64,000 bases of DNA from Xylona heveae TC161 (Eukaryota > Ascomycota > Xylonomycetes > Xylonales > Xylonaceae). The notes beneath the pieces were generated by a model. That model saw only the letters and a list, made by a program, of their open reading frames with translations. It searched no databases and was not told the origin of the DNA. The stretch spans positions 2,170,001-2,234,000 of the forward strand of contig NW_017264195.1 in assembly GCF_001619985.1 (NCBI RefSeq), written 5' to 3'. The translations under genes and the position numbers were made by a program. Of this stretch, positions 1 through 11,657 are shown piece after piece (position 1 is the first letter of the stretch; each line of letters starts with the position of its first letter).

Positions 1-1070
1 CCATGGCAATCAATAAAAATGTTACTGGACAACGCAATCAAGTTGACTTTCTTGTACAGCGAAATAACCCCTTGTTCGATTGTGTTGTCAAGTGCAATGC
101 GTGCCCTTTTTTTCGTCTGACTTATGGTATCGCTTATATTCTGTTTTTGCTTTCTAATTCTTCCAATGTGTTGTCTGTCAGTTTTGCCATGTTGGGCATC
201 TCCAACCCAGCAAATGTCTTTGAATACCTACTCTCAAGGCGAGTGCCTATTGCTCATGCATGGTAAACTTTTTTTAGTTGATTGAGACATGTGCTCTTAC
301 TTGCTTCATACTCCACAGAGCATTGTTGATATTTCCTCTTGCAATGATGACTGTGGCAATCTGAAATACCAAGTGAACTACTTCTGCGGCGTTTTAGATT
401 GTGCGATGGAAGTCTCCACAGACGGGGACGTGAAAGCAAACAGCAATTCTACATCTATCATTGACTGCTCCATCACCTTCTATTGTTTACGTGCTTTTGC
501 TTTCGTCAGTCCTCACCAACATTTAGAAAATCTCACGGAGCTTTGAGGCTTGCTTTCATAGCATTGGTCTTTACATGGCTCATCATAATGTCAAACCTCA
601 CTGATTCGCTAGTCTTCTGGCCGAGGTTCTACTCGAGATCATGTGCCTGCAAAATACCGTTTGTGATGTTATCATGATGTCCATTATATGCCGTAGATTA
701 CTTTTCTTCTGGGGAGCCAACACTTGCTCAATTGTAAATATAGTAATGTGATGAGCACCTGAATACTATGATGCAGTGAACACCTTGGTTGAAGTTGAAC
801 TGGAGAAAGGCCTTGAGGAAACAGTTATCTCAATCACATAGGAGCTTGACCGAGCCTCGTAGACTACCCCCGTATCAGAATCAAGCACTTCAGATCCTTA
901 TTCCTTTCTCCTATTGAGGGTGCACAGATATCCAGCTTAGCCATATCGAAGCCGGCATGCCGGAAATATGCCAGAGACGTAATGACAGCTCCTGATTCGC
1001 TAGCCCCGGCCATACCCTTTTCCTTCACTGACAGCCAAACATAAATAGGAAGTCAATCAGTACCTTTCCA
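1..1070. other. Stretch with no supported gene
   Basis: Reading frames on both strands are short and broken by stops. None carries a motif I recognise, and I could not join them across splice sites into a plausible protein. The frame at 3-266 (+) encodes a hydrophobic peptide but has no visible partner exon. The stretch may hold the end of a gene cut by the window edge, or decayed sequence. Confidence 0.4.
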
Positions 1071-1077
1071 ACCAGAA

Positions 1078-1332
1078 GGGACGGTGGCAGAGTGGTTAAT
1101 AGCTCTCTGTCATACTCTAAACGTCCTGGAATTTCCCGAGGTGAGTTCGAGTCGGGGTGTAGCCACAATCGCAGAAGGATTTATTTCCAACTGCCTGAGG
1201 GGCGCCCCTAGATGAGGCCGCGGAAGGAAAGGGGTAGAGATGTAGGATGCCATAACCGCTCTTCGAATGAGAAGACGGGGCATCCGAACTCTTTTGTCGC
1301 TCAGGCTTTTTTTTTTTTTTTTTTTTTTTTTT
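1078..1332 (+). mobile_element. Candidate tRNA-derived SINE ending in poly(T)
   Basis: An RNA polymerase III A box (TGGCAGAGTGG, 1085-1095) is followed about 60 bp later by a B box core (GTTCGAGTC, 1145-1153). This is the spacing of a tRNA with a long variable arm, such as Ser or Leu. The acceptor and T stems do not pair properly, so it is not a working tRNA gene. An unrelated body of about 150 bp follows and ends in 26 consecutive T (1307-1332), then a 10-base gap of N. Tail, tRNA-like head and length of about 250 bp fit a SINE. The target-site duplication cannot be seen because the 3' side is in the gap. A decayed tRNA pseudogene beside a T tract is the alternative. Confidence 0.5.
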
Positions 1333-1342
1333 NNNNNNNNNN
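1333..1342. other. Assembly gap (10 N)
   Basis: Ten undetermined bases directly follow a 26-T homopolymer, so the gap probably marks a failure to assemble through the tract. Its true length is unknown. Confidence 0.95.
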
Positions 1343-1760
1343 AAGCTCACCTTATCCACACGTTCCTGAAATGGCTATGGCACCAGGAGGCTAGGAGTTA
1401 TGGCGTCAAAGTTCATGCCTGCTAAGCTGACGAAACAACCTCGCGCGCTCAGACGCTTGGATGCTGGATGCTGGAAGAACACGTACGACGTTATCCATGG
1501 GTTTTGGAAGGCACAGCGCGGGGCTATTTTGAGGAATCTAAATATGAGGGATATGGCGTGCATGGCGAACTGCGAGGCGCTGAGTTCTCAGCTTGTAACG
1601 ATTGCTGCGACTCGGAAATTTTTGGGAATCTAGATAATGGACGAGGGCACATGGAGATCGGAACGGGACGCGAGTTTCGGATTGGAAATTGGCAAATTTA
1701 AGTCAATCGAAAAGTAACATGGGTAGTTTGTCTATAGAAAAATCTATTCCTGTTATGCAG

Positions 1761-2838
1761 TCAGAGCTTGGTCTCGCGATTGGTATTCTTCTTCCTTGCA
1801 GCCATGTTCCTTTCCGCGCCCAATATCAGACAAACGTGATGGCTCAAGGCTACTATATCCCCTGTTTCATCGAGGATAACAATCTCGACATCATACCTCC
1901 CATTCTGTATCTGCTTTGCCTGCACTCTTGCAAAGAGCCACTCGACTCCCTCTTCGGGGAGAGGCTTCTTGATATCCAAATTGAGTAATACTGTAGGATA
2001 CCAGAGCCGCCTCGAAGGGCTCAGCAACTCGTCAGGATCAGTGCCAGAAGATAACGATGGCAAGATCCCTTTTGCTTGATCATTTGCCTGCTTCGTCTCC
2101 GTTTCTCTCGCACGATAAGACTCAATAACCTGTGGCCACGCATCACAGACGTAGCCCACGCTCGCATTAGTAAATTTCTCACCATTTCGGAAACAGATCC
2201 ATTCATCAGATAAGCTCTTCATTTTCTGTCCCCAGCGCGGCAGAAACATGCGGATCTGCGTAAGCGCCTTGCGGAATTCGGCATACGGTAAATCTCGAAG
2301 TTCTTCCCAGTTGGCATCCTGCCCTGCGCGTAGCTTTGATAGATCTACTCGGTCAGGAGCCGGATGAAGAGCCCAGTGTGTAGGCAGGGAAGGGCCCGTT
2401 TCCAGCGCGAAATTGGAATTGGTCGCGTATGCAACGACTTCTTCTCGGTCGTCTTGCGCCATTGTTATGTGGATCGTAGAGGTGCGGCTACCGAGCTTGA
2501 CATCTTTGACGGTAAACCTCGCGGGCCCTACGTGAGTCCTCCGGAGAAATTCCAGGTGAAATGTGATTGTGTGCGGCTGGTTCTGCGAGGCAAGCGTGCC
2601 GTGAAAATGCGCCTGGGCAACATTGAGAAAAAGTGCCGTCACGAAGCCTCCATGTGGCACTGTAGGTTGTAATTATAAGTTAGCCAGCGTATAGCGCAGA
2701 GCGGCGCAGTTGGAGTAGGAAAGAGAAAGGCAATGCATTTTTCTCACCGGAACCAATACACCATTCGTTATAGAGCTGAGCTGCATATGTGTGCGAATCG
2801 ACCGGTGTCACTGCTGTAGCTTCCCGGAATGAAGACAT
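1761..2838 (-). CDS. TesB-like hot-dog acyl-CoA thioesterase family protein
   Basis: Two exons: 2838-2748 and 2659-1761, giving 329 residues. The first exon supplies about 30 residues and the junction restores an N-terminal VPHGGFVTALFL block, typical of the first hot-dog fold of TesB-like thioesterases (acyl-CoA thioesterase-like family). The central part has the expected ITFHLEFLRRTHVG strand pair, and a second hot-dog half follows (LLNLDIKKPLPEEGVEWLF, then YDVEIVILDETGDIVALSHH). The predicted reaction is hydrolysis of an acyl-CoA or similar thioester; the substrate cannot be told from sequence. The intron is 88 nt (GTGAG...CTACAG). No clear peroxisomal targeting tripeptide is present at the C terminus (ends ETKL). 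The family call is good, the physiological role unknown. Confidence 0.8.
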
Positions 2839-3473
2839 GACGAGGGGTGATATAAGAACGAATGCCCCACGATCAACGCTCGTTAAAAGGGGAGCAGATC
2901 AATTGAAGCTGCAGCACTGTTATCTGTAGCTGCTGGAGCATCCTGCTCATCATATAAATTTCAAAGTTGATAGGTAAGGTATAAAACTGGGGGTGGGTTA
3001 GCTGACCCCAGTGTACCTGGCCCACGCATACAAGCCCAAGGGTCCTCGGTCCGCCGGTCGTTGAACCTCGGCTCTTTGAGATCACTCACCAGCTCCGAGT
3101 CTCGAGAATTACCTAGGCTACTGGTCCCCCAGTCCAACCTCAAAGAGCATAACGAATTAAAGGTATGACGAGTATATATCATTCAATAAGTATGCTTCTG
3201 GATTGTTATTTTTTGAGAAATGAAGGCTGAATGACTGCAAAATACCAATCCTATGGTTTAATGAATTTTTCGTCCATTTTATTTGGCCGGGAAAAGGGTT
3301 AAGTAAATAGAAAATATTCGAAGCAGAGAAAAAATGACGAAATAAAAACACAACAACAGAATTAAATTCACAAGCATAGACTAATTACAAGTAAATGAAT
3401 AAGAGTAAAAAAAAAAAACGTCGACTAAGAAGGATCCCAGAATATCAAAATTAAAAAAAAATATTCAGGGAAG
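2839..3473. other. Intergenic stretch: thioesterase promoter side
   Basis: No gene is seen. It contains an inverted pair, GCTCTTTGAG near 3071-3080 and CTCAAAGAGC near 3139-3148, which could form a stem across about 60 bases. A/T-rich sequence leads into the 3' end of the 5S gene. Confidence 0.5.
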
Positions 3474-3480
3474 AAAAAAA
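3474..3480 (-). terminator. Pol III terminator of 5S rRNA
   Basis: A run of seven T on the minus strand immediately follows the mature 3' end of the 5S gene, the expected RNA polymerase III stop signal. Confidence 0.9.
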
Positions 3481-3599
3481 ACATGCAACAGCGGGGATTC
3501 GCTGGTCGTCACCGACCCAACTACTAGTCCGCCGATCTGAGGCTTATGTATGGCAGAGCGGACGGGATGCCCAGTTCTCCTCAGTCTATGGTCGCATGT
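3481..3599 (-). rRNA. 5S ribosomal RNA
   Basis: On the minus strand, 119 nt begin ACATGCGACCATAGACTG and end GCTGTTGCATGT. This is the fungal 5S length, and the 5' and 3' termini pair to form helix I. Internal hallmarks are CATCCCGTCCGCTCTGCCAT, the internal-promoter region AGTAGTTGGGTCGGTGACGA, and CCAGCGAATCCC. A T7 terminator follows directly. It stands alone between protein genes and outside any rDNA array, as is usual for dispersed 5S genes of filamentous ascomycetes. The intact termini and terminator suggest a functional copy rather than a pseudogene. Confidence 0.95.
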
Positions 3600-5027
3600 A
3601 CTAGAGATACAAAAATCATGGTAAATATACCATGTTAAGAATTCACATCTGCCCACTCTTGCGCTCCCCCTAGATCTCTGCAGTTAGAGTGATGATGAGA
3701 CACGAGCCGGTCCGACCACTATAGTCTGCTATGGCAGGGATCATCAACTGCGCCAGGCGCTAGTCACGACAGTTATCCCCAAGGGCCTCATCCACTGGCG
3801 ACTTCGTAATCTCCGGACGAGAAACCCCTCCAATGCAAGAGGTGCTAGGGAAATAATTCTAATTGGGAAGAGTCGAGAGTATCGACTCATTCGAACCCGC
3901 ATTTGAGACAAAGAAACGAAATTTGACAGTGCCATCCATTACTTATTGCTGCTGCCTTTGCGTCACTCTCTTCTAGTCTTAGGTACATAAGGTAGTAGTC
4001 TCTATAACAAGCTCATTCTAGCTACATCACACTCTAATCTTCCATGCTGAGCTGCCGGGTCCTCTTTTTTCTCTATTTTAGACAAAAAATTATTCTCTAT
4101 AACTACGTCGGGTACTGTAAGTAAAAGGAGACTAATAATAAAGTGGTGACTCTAGTACTGTGTAGAGGGATGCGCGTGAGCATTGGGCAGGTGCCAGGGA
4201 CAAGGTCAGAGTGGGAATATCCATGCAGGGCACGGGAAATGATACACGTTGGTTCAAGTTCTTCGAGACAACTAAATGGTGTGGGCGGTGTATCTAGCCA
4301 GGTGTCCCTCCTTACTACGGTAGAAACATAACTGGAAGCGACTTAGTGACTTTGGGATGACAGACAGCCAAAGAGCCCTTTCCCCACGTCTTGTGCCTTT
4401 GCGCCCCCAAAGAAATCTGGCTGCCTGCAAAACTACACCCTATTATGTGCACTGTTGTGGACTGTCCACATGCTTGAACCCTCTACTCCGTAATTCAGCA
4501 ACCCGCATCCTTTCCCGTCATACATACCTTCAGGTTCACCGTTGAAAATCCTTTTCATCCTCTTGAGCCTCTTTATTCGACCGTTTTGTAAATCATTCAT
4601 ATAATTTTAATATTGTGCCATCTTCTTCCAAAGGCATTATTCACTCCTTAATACAGCCTTTATCGCCAGACTTTAGCCTCACTGGGCCCCCTCTTTAGGA
4701 GAACTGCACGCCCTCCGATCCTTTTCGCCGACAGCTCTTGTCAACAATCCAATAGTCCTTGATTTTGTGCAAGTCGAAAACGCACGCAACTTCACGGCTC
4801 GCATTATAACTACAACATCTACATATTTCCCTCCACCTTTGGCCAGCACGAATCTCACAACAAGGGTCACGGAGCACTGCAACTGTGCCCATTTCCAGGG
4901 TAACAAGAAGAAAACAAAGGCGCCCTCGCGCGACAAGAACACAGCCAAATTGGATTGCACTCTTTGTCTTTCCCACCCGCGCCGTGTCTAAAGCTTGGGC
5001 AATCGCCGAGCGCTCGCGATCGAGGGA
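3600..5027. other. Intergenic stretch with no supported gene
   Basis: Only short unsupported frames occur here. The last ~350 bp before 5028 are the presumed promoter and 5' leader of the ArfGAP gene. A B-box-like GGTTCGAATGAG on the minus strand near 3885-3895 has no matching A box or paired arms. Confidence 0.5.
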
Positions 5028-8000
5028 ATGGGAATTGTTACCAGCAGACCCGAGGATGGCGGGGCGCTCTACTTACGGGATCAGTCGAGATGTACGTCTG
5101 AGAAAGAAGTACTATACGAGTACTTTACCTCCTTTCTTCCCTGTCATACCTTGACTAATGATTTCTTTGCACTTTCTAGTCTCCCTGACCAGTCTTACCG
5201 TCACCAACTCAAGAAAGCGGGTCTTGTTGAGCGTCACCCCGAATAACTTTCCGGCCACGAGAGTCAATGCTCAGAGAGAAGGGACCGATGAAAGTGTCAT
5301 AGACTTTGTCCAAGTAGGTGAAATCCCAAGTAGCGGACTCTCGAAGACACAAAACCGCTAATATTCCGCGCTCTGCCCCTAGGACCCTGATCCGGTCAAC
5401 CAAAACGCTCCACCCAATTTTCTCCTTCGCCTCAGTAATGAAGATGAGTTATACTTCAACTTCAGCTTTGCGATTAGGCAGTCATGGCCGGGTCAACAAC
5501 CCAATTTGGCTGCTCCCGGGCCTGTCGCTATGGGGGAGGCTGGTGCTGATACGACGATTAATGGCCTCACCTATGTCTTTGCTTCGAACACCAAAGATCT
5601 CGAGACTTTAGTTACACGCGAGTTCCACGCCGATCCAAATTTGCATAAAAACTCCAACGTTCAACTCGTTGGCGACTTTTCCACCAAAGGCAGCCCTTAC
5701 ATTCATTCGAATTGGTCCTGGAAATGGCGACCCCCCAAAGCGGCAGAAGATCGAGGAGGTGGTTGGCGCAATAGCTGCAGCGTATGCGCTCATAATTCTG
5801 CTTATCCCAGTTGGTTGCTAAGATGTGAGATCTAGTTTGTCGAATACGACCAGCGAGCCCATCGCCTAGATACATTGGCTACTTTTTCATTTTGGGTGCA
5901 AAGTAGGTCAAGATGGCATCATGAAGAAAGCAAAACTCTAATACCTAGGCAGATACGCAGCGGCTGTTGACAAGCCCTCAGTCACCTTTCGGCAGCTTTG
6001 AACTCACGGTTCCGCCCCCGAAACTCAGAGTACCCTCCTCTCAATCGATCCAATCTAGATTAAGTGACTCGGATACCCAACCCGAGTACCGCGAACCCGC
6101 CTCTCCGATTGTCGAATTCGCACCTGAAACGGGCTTGGGCCTAACCCAAACCATTACCAATAGCACCATCAAAGTGGACATTTCATGCCCCAAGCCGGGG
6201 GAGGATATGAGCGCCGTGGAGGATGGCCCTCTATTCCGCGCTACGATGAAGGCTTTGGAGCAAAAGACGGGAAACATGCGTTCCAAGATGAAGAAGGTGC
6301 TGCGTAAAGCCGAAGGCGTACAGGCAGCCCAGGACCAATGCAATGCAGCCACGGAGGCGTTCATGGGCGCATTAAGGGACGCTTCCACCTCGAATGCGCA
6401 CGCGGTGCAACCAGCGCTTGAGCATTATTTCGAGAAGATTGCGCGAGAAATACTCTCCTATGAACAACAGAATACCACCAACCTTCAAAAGATGATTATC
6501 GAGCCGCTGACGAAGCTCTATAATCTTGACATTAAGCAGGCGGAAGCCAAGAAGAAGGATTTTGATGAAGAGAGTCGTGATTACTACGCCTTTCTCGGTC
6601 GTTATCTGGGACAACGTCAAGATTCACTCAAGGAGAAGAAGCGAGCTGAGAGTGATACAAAGTACCAGAGCAAGCGACGCAATTTCGAATTGAAGCGTTT
6701 TGATTACTCTTCCTTCATGCAAGATTTACATGGTGGGCGGAAGGAGCAGGAAGTGTTATCGCATCTTACCCGCTACGCCGATGCGCAGGCCAAGTCCTAT
6801 CTCGCAACGGCCAAAACGGTCGAGGACATGATTCCCCAACTCGAAGCATTAAACTACGAGGTCAAAGAGACCGACAAGGAGTATCAGCTCTTGCGGACGG
6901 AAAGAGAGGAAAAGAGAAGGACGATAGAGAAGAGTACAAAAGCTTACTTGGAGCCCGAATATAGCTCTGCTCCTTCCGGCGGAGCAGGTGCCACCAATGG
7001 CCATTCTGGTGAGGCTGATTTAGGGCGTATGGACAGTAGCGGCTCCACCATGAAACATGCGGCGGCTGTATCAACGGTTAGCCCCACCATTGGGGGCGCC
7101 GGAGCTATACCGCCCGTGGCAGCCGGTGCGAGCAAATTTAAGGGCATACGTGACCTTGAAGAGAAGGATTATAGTACCGCACTGAGCATCGAGAGATCTG
7201 CCGGCCAGGAACGAAAGGAAGGTCTTCTTTGGGCACTTAGCCGGCCCGGTAGTCACGCAGACCCCAAGGGCCTGAACAAACAGGCGTGGCACAAGTGAGC
7301 ACAACTTACTCTCGTAACCTTTTTCGGGGGCGATTACTAATGATATACAGATTTTGGATTGTCCTGGACCAAGGCAAGGTTTCCGAGTACAGTAACTGGA
7401 AGCAGAAGTTGGACCTGCACATGGATCCTATCGATCTTCGAATGGCATCAGTGAGGGAGGCTCGCAACGCCGAGAGGAGATTTTGCTTTGAAATCATTAC
7501 ACCCCAATTCAAGCGGGTCTATCAGGCTACTTCAGAGGAGGATATGACGAATTGGATAGTGGCGATCAATAACGCCCTACAAAGTGCCGTCGAAGGCAGA
7601 GGTGTTACCTCGGATGTTCCTGCTGTCACTGGCACCTCAACGGGGCCTCGGAGGGATATCGGCTCAATCCTGAAGGGCAAGAGTTCTTCATCGGTGGGCC
7701 ATGGGCAACATCACAACAGCACTAATAGCGTATACCGAAGGACAACGGTTGGTGCTCGACCAACGTACGGCCGGACGGCAAGTAATAATTTTGAAGAAAA
7801 TCCTTCGAAACTTCTGCAGCTTCTACGCGATGCAGACCAAGGGAATTGCTGGTGTGCAGACTGTGGTTCCGGCTTGAAATCAGAATGGGTTTCGATCAAC
7901 CTTGGAATCATTCTCTGCATTGAATGTAGCGGCATTCATCGTTCATTGGGCACTCACATTACCAAAGTACGCTCGTTGACCCTCGATACAACGTCATTTA

Positions 8001-8680
8001 CAACGGACATTGTCGAGTTACTTTTACTCATTGGGAACCGGGTCAGTAACATGGTCTGGGAGGCGAAACTGGATCATTCTCTGAAGCCATCTCCCCATGC
8101 TACTCGCGAGCAGCGACTCAGGTTCATCACAGCCAAATACGCTGAAAGGGCCTATGTGACGCCGCTGTCCCTGTCGTTGTCCCGCTTCTCCACGGCAGAG
8201 GATACATTGTTGGCGTCTGTGAAGAAGAACGATATTCAGGGGGTCTTGTATGCACTCGCTCTTCGAGCCAACCCAAATGCTACAGATCGGTCCCGCAGTA
8301 CTCCCGCGATTTTCCTCGCTCTTGCCGCGGCTGACCCTGCCCCCCCTGGCACCCCATCACTCGGCGGTTCTCCCAGTCACCCTCCACCTCCTCCGAAGAA
8401 TATACCTTTTCCTGTTGCTGAGCTGCTTGTTCAGAATGGCGCCGTCATTCCCACCAAGCCCCCTGCATTCCCGCTTAGCGCATCAGCCCGTCTTTACCTA
8501 GAGCAAAAGTCTGGCCGGCCCGCCGCAAGCTCTGGAGGTGACACACTCGGTGATCTGCCTACCATAGGTGGAAATGATGGAAGCTCTTTTCAGGACAAGA
8601 CCCGCGAAAGGGAGGCACGGCTCCAAAAGAGAGTTAGTGCGGGTGGAAGACTAGCCCGAGCAGGATATTCTATGGATTAA
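5028..8680 (+). CDS. BAR-PH-ArfGAP domain protein (Csx2-like Arf GTPase activator)
   Basis: Six exons: 5028-5091, 5180-5313, 5383-5781, 5836-5902, 5953-7294 and 7351-8680, giving 1111 residues. The N terminus starts MGIVTSRPEDGGALYLRD, a block kept in fungal Csx2 homologues. A coiled BAR-type region (about 317-540) should bind curved membrane. A PH domain (about 644-770) spans the last intron. The ArfGAP zinc finger follows at about 835-880: CADC, 16 residues, then CIEC, with the arginine finger in SGIHRSLGTH. The C-terminal part has weak ankyrin-like and proline-rich sequence. The protein stimulates GTP hydrolysis on Arf GTPases in vesicle traffic and polarity. All five introns are short (50-88 nt). 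The splice junctions restore conserved blocks such as FVEYDQRAHRLDTLATFSFW. Confidence 0.92.
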
Positions 8681-9495
8681 TGACTGGGGGTTCCGCCAGG
8701 ACGGGGACGGAAGGGATAATGAGCAAAACGAGTACCCGGTTGCAAGTATGAAAATAACGAAGACGCGTTTACGAGTTATGCATTTGGGTTTGGCAACAAC
8801 GGTGTTTCAAAGGTCGGCAAGCTATCAATTCCACGGGAGTTTTAGAGTCTGTCATATCACTTTCTGGGTCCTGATCTAGTCGTAGGATCGCATTTCCGTT
8901 GGAACTTGTACGACATATGATGTATCATTTGGCTGTTTGCGTGCATTGGTCGGCATTGCATGTTTCTTCTCTTTTCTTTTTCTTTTAACCCCTCACATTT
9001 GTGTCCTCGTCACTGTCTAGCCTGATCTCGAGCTTTGGCTAGTGATCTGCGGTATTGATAGAGTACCATGATGCAATTAGCGCTCTGCATGGAGCTAAAC
9101 TTGAGTTGCAGGTTAATTGCTTGGATTGTCCAGTTCCTTTAGTAGTTGTTTCAGGCGCCAATAGGCGGCCACCTAATTACTATGTAATAGTAATCAATGC
9201 TACAAGTCAATACAAGTGGAAATGTCTCAGAACCGTGAAAATATCTCAAACCATGTCCCCTAAACTGTAGCGTATTCGTCAGCGATGGCGATGGTCGGCA
9301 GGGGCAGGGGGGGTAAACGTTATCGAAACATTGCCTATCCTTATCGAGAGCCTTGGCATTCTATGGCGTCAAAACAAACGTAGCAAACTGCTAGAGCAAC
9401 CATCTTCAATCATTTGACAGTCGTGTAATAATACTGATGATTCTGGACCTCTTTATACCCTAGGGCTTCAGAATAGTTTATGACAAGGAAGCTGC
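8681..9495. other. Intergenic: ArfGAP 3' region and HAD promoter
   Basis: No gene is seen. A TATA-like CTTTATACCC lies at about 9450, some 45 bp before the HAD start codon. Confidence 0.5.
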
Positions 9496-11253
9496 ATGTT
9501 TCAGCAATCTGCAGGTCAGAAGCTGGTTCTGGTTCCATTACATTTCGGCGTGAATCACAGAGCAGCCATTGCAGCTACAACGTCAACAAAGCTCAAGTAT
9601 CGAATTGCTTCAGTACCATCTTTGTCAGTGCGACCACTCTTTGAGCATCTCAAACGCCCTAGTATCACACAGTGCCGCAGAAGATTGTTCTCTTACTTTC
9701 CGTCGAATCGCACACCACCCAGATCCTTCTCGTCACTTAATCCCGACTCCTCAACCTACAGTTCTTCCCAGAGGACACTCGTTTTTAAACCAAGGCTGGG
9801 TCTCCAGGACCGTGGACCTGTTCCAGCCTCATTGTTCCCATCAGTGTACAGGACAATGGCTACAGGCCATGGCAACGACCCCTCGTCACACATGACATGC
9901 CTCTTTCTCGACTGGGATGGAACACTCGCTACAACAGACACGCTCGCCCGCATTGCGCGAATTGGATACGACCATCAGGGGCAAAAGTACGACGCAAAAC
10001 AACCCGAAGATGAAGACGAGTTTCTGGGCATCTATCCACCTGGATACGAGACCAGTTCATCTTCATCCTCAAATCCTCTCCAGACCAAAGGTGTGCCCGG
10101 TCCAACTGCACCGACAATAGCCGCAGAACCCACATCCTCTGCCCCTGGCAGACCTTCATGGCCCGCAATATCAAACGCCTATATGGCCGACCTCAACCAC
10201 TTTACAAAACGAGAAAACAGGAAGAAAAGGGAAAGGAAACCGAACAGCTCTGCGGAACTATCCGACACATCCCTGGCTGAGATTCTCTCTTTCCAACAAC
10301 GCACACGCGAAATCGAAGAGCGCAGCACACGGCGCTTAGAAAAATGGGGCATTTGGAAGGGCATCACAGACTACGAAATCGACGCCGCAGCAAAAGACGC
10401 AATCGACTCTGGTGAAATCGCGTTACGCAATGGTTGGGAGGACGCGATTCGACAGGCGGTTGAGCCCAGTTCTTCCTCCGCTTCGGGAGGTCAAAATAAC
10501 GGTACATCTCATCAGGGAAAAGCCGCCATTGTCAGCGTAGGCTGGAGCATACGATTTATCCGGCAATGTCTAGCCCAAGGAGAGAAACATGATAAGCAAA
10601 AGTCCAGCGGCGTTACAGCGTCGATGGATATTGCTGCGAACGAAATCGACGGCGCAACTGGCCACATGAGTCGCTATTTTGACGAGGTTAAAAGCCCCAA
10701 CCCCCGTCGAAACCTTGCAAGAAGCGGCGGGATATGGACGGGGGAAGATAAATGGCGCATTGTCAGGGAGTTTGTACGTACTGCTGCAGCAGCAGATGCG
10801 CAGGGGACCGATACGGATTCGAATAATATCGACTCTCGTACCCAGAGCAGTAGCAGCAGCAACAACAGCGGCGGCGGCAAAAAAGGAGGAAGGAAAATCA
10901 AGTCAATATACGTCGGCGATTCCACAGGCGATCTGGAATGCCTTGTTGGGTGCGACGTCGGGATATGTGTCCGGGACGTTGAAGGCCAAGACGAATCGAA
11001 AATTCTACGTAGCAGCCAACGTAGCCTCGCAGAGACCTGTGACCGGTTAGGCATTCACGTTAAATGGGTAGGACACTGGCGGAAGGACGGCAATGGAGGT
11101 GCTCCCAGTGGAGATGGTAATGGCACCGGCGGCGGCGGTGACGACGTTGATGATATTATACCCGAGCTCGAGGCGAAGATGCTCGCAAAGGGAAAAATAC
11201 TCTGGTGGGCGCGCGATTTCAATGAGATTGTACAGAGCGGCATACTCGACTGA
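9496..11253 (+). CDS. HAD-superfamily phosphatase-like protein, probably mitochondrial
   Basis: A single exon of 585 residues. HAD motif I is FLDWDGTLATTD, with the nucleophile Asp at about 139 and the second Asp at 141. Motif IV is YVGDSTGDLECLVGCDVGI at about 470-490. Between them lies a Ser-rich, low-complexity cap region, with more Ser/Asn/Gly runs before motif IV. The enzyme probably removes phosphate from a small molecule; the substrate is unknown. The first ~120 residues are rich in Arg, Ser and Thr with few acids (for example CRRRLFSYF, then RSFSS), which looks like a mitochondrial presequence. A downstream Met at 9856 (residue 121) is an alternative start directly before the catalytic domain. 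A TATA-like box just upstream favours the longer form. Confidence 0.75.
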   Translation: MFQQSAGQKLVLVPLHFGVNHRAAIAATTSTKLKYRIASVPSLSVRPLFEHLKRPSITQCRRRLFSYFPSNRTPPRSFSSLNPDSSTYSSSQRTLVFKPRLGLQDRGPVPASLFPSVYRTMATGHGNDPSSHMTCLFLDWDGTLATTDTLARIARIGYDHQGQKYDAKQPEDEDEFLGIYPPGYETSSSSSSNPLQTKGVPGPTAPTIAAEPTSSAPGRPSWPAISNAYMADLNHFTKRENRKKRERKPNSSAELSDTSLAEILSFQQRTREIEERSTRRLEKWGIWKGITDYEIDAAAKDAIDSGEIALRNGWEDAIRQAVEPSSSSASGGQNNGTSHQGKAAIVSVGWSIRFIRQCLAQGEKHDKQKSSGVTASMDIAANEIDGATGHMSRYFDEVKSPNPRRNLARSGGIWTGEDKWRIVREFVRTAAAADAQGTDTDSNNIDSRTQSSSSSNNSGGGKKGGRKIKSIYVGDSTGDLECLVGCDVGICVRDVEGQDESKILRSSQRSLAETCDRLGIHVKWVGHWRKDGNGGAPSGDGNGTGGGGDDVDDIIPELEAKMLAKGKILWWARDFNEIVQSGILD

Positions 11254-11657
11254 GATACGACAGTATCGGACTGGGATTTGATGCCATGTATATAAGTTAT
11301 ACGTGTATGTATATACGTTTATGGGTGGATGAATGGATGGATGGATGTACATATTTTAAAGAATCATAGGAAAATGAGAGGTCCATCACAAGATCAAGCT
11401 GATAGCAGAATCAGAGTATACTTATTTATTGGTCATTTCCTCCGTGTTGGCTAGAGCTAATAAAAAGATTAGTCGTGCGATTTTGTAGCCCCATGGTCGG
11501 AACCATCACATGAAAGAAAGGAACTCGAAAAAAAAAGCCAAGAAAAAGGAGCGATATGCTCCTTTCGTTCGCAACTTGCACACTTCCTATATACATGAAG
11601 CGTTCAAGGCGAGAGTAGAATGGACCTTTTCAATTCAGCGATTCGATGCAACTTGTT
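11254..11657. other. Convergent intergenic region
   Basis: 3' ends of the HAD gene (+) and the M20 peptidase gene (-) face each other. The only feature is a short (ATGG)n microsatellite at 11332-11347. Confidence 0.6.

Noticed and set aside
3-546. Overlapping short frames at the window start, including a hydrophobic 87-residue peptide
   Set aside because: I could not join them into a plausible protein; the window edge prevents judgement.
3744-3935. 63-codon frame beside the 5S gene
   Set aside because: No domain, no splice partners and poor codon structure.
3880-3960. B-box-like GGTTCGAA on the minus strand
   Set aside because: No acceptor stem, no D-arm and no good A box; probably chance.
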